Assembly: GCA_009693865.1 (NCBI GenBank)
Contig: SHWL01000004.1
Span: forward strand, 1 to 64,000
DNA length: 64,000 nt
Origin: Acetobacteraceae bacterium
Lineage (GTDB): Bacteria > Pseudomonadota > Alphaproteobacteria > Acetobacterales > Acetobacteraceae
Direction: 5' to 3'
Made by a program: the position numbers and the translations under genes. Positions within the stretch are counted from its first letter, which is position 1; each line of letters begins with the position of its first letter. This document shows positions 61,812-64,000 of the stretch, piece after piece. The notes below the pieces were generated by a model. It saw nothing but the letters and a program-made list of their open reading frames with translations. It did not search any database and was not told the DNA's origin.

Positions 61812-62130
61812 ACGGGGGAGGCGCCGTCGCTAAAATCGGAACTGCTGGGTTGACCGGCGGTAGCATGTTTTTCCCGGGACGACCGTATCTGGAGGTCTGA
61901 TCTCCTGTCGTTTGGATGTGCCTTCAGGACGTCCGAATGAGGCAGGATTCCGGACCACGCAATCGGTGGATAAAGCTTCTGCCAAATGACGCCGCCGTGG
62001 AAGAACTACCACGTCCGGTTTCGTCTTGTAGGATAAAAAACTAATTCAGGCGCCGTGCCTTGCGGTTTTTAGAAAAATCTCCTCTTAGAGTGCTGTGTTC
62101 CGTCATTCCCGGAAGGTTCAGAGCCGCTCC

Positions 62131-62937
62131 ATGCTTCCACCCAACCTTATCCCGCCGCCGTTCGACGCGGGCTCCGTGTGGCTGGTCGGCGCCGGTCCGG
62201 GCGATCCTGGCCTGTTGACGCTGCACGCGTTGCACGCGCTGACCCAGGCTGGCGTCATTCTCCACGATGCCCTGGTTTCGGAGGAAATTCTTTCCCTCGC
62301 ACCCCAGGCGCGACTGGAACCGGTGGGGAAGCGGGGAGGTGGGGTCCGGACGCCGCAGTTGCGGATCAACCAGCGCCTGATCGCTCTGGCGAGGACCGGG
62401 CTTCGGGTGGTCCGGCTGAAGGGCGGCGATCCCCTGATTTTCGGGCGGGGCGGGGAAGAGGCGTTGGCACTCGCCGCCGCCGGCATTCCGTTCCGCATTG
62501 TTCCCGGCGTCAGCGCGGGTATTGGTGGCACCGCCGCGGCCGGTATTCCCCTGACCCATCGTGGCATCGCGCGAAGCGTCACGTTCGCGACAGGCCATGA
62601 CTCGTCGGGTGGGCTCACAGACCTCGACTGGTCCGCGATGGGCGACGTGGTGGTACTTTATATGGCGGGCCGCCAGCTTGGCGCCATCGCGGCGCGATTG
62701 CTGGCAGCCGGCCGCGACCCGGCGGAGGGCGTCGCGCTGATCAAGGATGCGACCCGACCAGTACAGACGGTGCGCGTGATGACGCTGGCGGAGGCGGTGA
62801 ATGCGCCGGTTTCCGGGTCGCCCACTCTCATCGTCATCGGGCCGGTCGTCGCGCTACGCGATCGTCTGGCCGCGTGGCAGCAGACCGCGCCGATGACCTT
62901 GCTTGACGACCCGCAACCCGCCCGTGCGTTGGGCTGA
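62131..62937 (+). CDS. cobA: Uroporphyrinogen-III C-methyltransferase (CobA/CysG-type)
   Basis: VWLVGAGPGDPGLLTLHALHAL, VVRLKGGDPLIFGRGGEEALALAAAGIPFRIVPGVSAGIG, GIPLTHRGIARSV. Confidence 0.93.
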   Translation: MLPPNLIPPPFDAGSVWLVGAGPGDPGLLTLHALHALTQAGVILHDALVSEEILSLAPQARLEPVGKRGGGVRTPQLRINQRLIALARTGLRVVRLKGGDPLIFGRGGEEALALAAAGIPFRIVPGVSAGIGGTAAAGIPLTHRGIARSVTFATGHDSSGGLTDLDWSAMGDVVVLYMAGRQLGAIAARLLAAGRDPAEGVALIKDATRPVQTVRVMTLAEAVNAPVSGSPTLIVIGPVVALRDRLAAWQQTAPMTLLDDPQPARALG

Positions 62938-62947
62938 GGAATTGCCG

Positions 62948-64000
62948 ATGGCTCTCTCCGTATTGCTTCCCGCCGGCGCGCCCTTTGGGCCTGACCAGAT
63001 TTCGGCGCTGAACAGTGTGTTTTCCACCTCGACCGCTGAGCAGCGAGCATGGCTGTCCGGGTTCCTGGCGGGTGTGCAGACAGCCAACGGTCCGCAACAG
63101 GCGGTTCCCGCCGCGCCGCCGAAAGCGCGGGTGCCGTTGACGATCCTGTTCGGGACTGAGTCCGGCAACGCGGAGGCGCTGGCGCAACGGGCCCGCAGAG
63201 CCGCGGGGAAGTTGGGCTTCGCCGTGAAAATGGTCGACATGGCCGAAACGACCCCGGCGAAAATGGCTGAGATTCCGAATCTGCTGTTGATCGCCAGCAC
63301 CTGGGGCGAGGGCGATCCGCCGCAACGCGCCGTCGATTTTTATGAAGCTTTGCTGGACGATAACGCGCCGCGCTTCGAGAAAACCAGGTTCGCCGTGCTC
63401 GCGTTGGGCGACCGCGCCTACGCGCAATATTGCGAGATCGGCCGGCGCATGGACGAGCGCCTGGCCGCGTTGGGTGCCACGCGTATCGTGGACCGGATCG
63501 AATGCGATCTGGATTTTGAGGCGCCGGCTGGTTCCTGGATCGACACGACGCTGGACCGGATCGGCAAGGAATCGATCGAGACGGTCATGGCGGCCGAGGA
63601 TACCTCGGTCATTCATGTCGATTTCGCCCGGGGTGGTGGGGAGGCCTGGACTCGCGCGCAGCCGTTCGCGGCTGAGATTACCGAGCATGTGCGCCTGACC
63701 GGCAGCCGGTCGCTGTCGGACACACGGCATATCGAGCTGTCACTGGAAGGCAGTGGCCTTTTGTATGAACCTGGCGACGCATTGGGGATCGTGGCACGTA
63801 ACGATCCTGCTTTGGTGGACGCGGTGTTGAAGGCCGCGGGCCTCAATGGCGAGACGGCGTTGCGTGATGCGTTGCGTGACCGGTTCGACATCACGACGCT
63901 GACCGCGAAACAAATTACCGATCATGCCGCGCTGACCGGCACCACGGCGCCGGGTGCTGGATGGGCCATGGGCCGGCAGGTCATCGATCTTCTGGAAGCA
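62948..64000 (+). CDS. Sulfite reductase flavoprotein alpha-component (CysJ-like), partial at window end
   Basis: Flavodoxin domain LTILFGTESGNAEALAQRA, LIASTWGEGDPPQRAVDFYEAL; FAD-binding region start. ORF open at 64000. Confidence 0.85.
   Translation, partial: MALSVLLPAGAPFGPDQISALNSVFSTSTAEQRAWLSGFLAGVQTANGPQQAVPAAPPKARVPLTILFGTESGNAEALAQRARRAAGKLGFAVKMVDMAETTPAKMAEIPNLLLIASTWGEGDPPQRAVDFYEALLDDNAPRFEKTRFAVLALGDRAYAQYCEIGRRMDERLAALGATRIVDRIECDLDFEAPAGSWIDTTLDRIGKESIETVMAAEDTSVIHVDFARGGGEAWTRAQPFAAEITEHVRLTGSRSLSDTRHIELSLEGSGLLYEPGDALGIVARNDPALVDAVLKAAGLNGETALRDALRDRFDITTLTAKQITDHAALTGTTAPGAGWAMGRQVIDLLEA

Overview
64-kb high-GC chromosomal window. Gene content (nuoA-N, dnaA next to rpsT, recA, ettA) suggests an alphaproteobacterium, possibly Acetobacteraceae; that placement is inference. 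Core features: recA, ettA plus a second ABC-F ATPase, ribF, rpsT, dnaA, a complete nuoA-N operon, an acyl-CoA carboxylase subunit, a three-gene 2-oxoacid:acceptor oxidoreductase locus, cobA/cysG-type methyltransferase and a partial cysJ-like flavoprotein. The first ~35 kb is accessory-like. It holds a two-gene SIR2-type putative defence operon apparently cut by an insertion sequence at the window edge, several toxin-antitoxin loci (two PIN modules, one RES/Xre, one decayed RelE/Xre, one MNT with a truncated HEPN partner), a 5'-truncated group II intron, a beta-roll repeat protein next to a PEP-CTERM/HAF-repeat protein, and frameshifted or fragmentary genes. The strongest unexplained non-coding signals are: (1) a ~245-bp nested palindrome filling the gap between the stop codons of dnaA and a convergent aminotransferase; (2) a dispersed family of elements with CGTCAT...ATGACG ends, one of them inside the nuo operon and another continuous with a 14-bp tandem repeat; (3) an inverted repeat upstream of recA; (4) a consensus-like promoter overlapped by a dyad, facing only a short unrecognised ORF. 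All calls come from reading the sequence and supplied translations; no database search was run.
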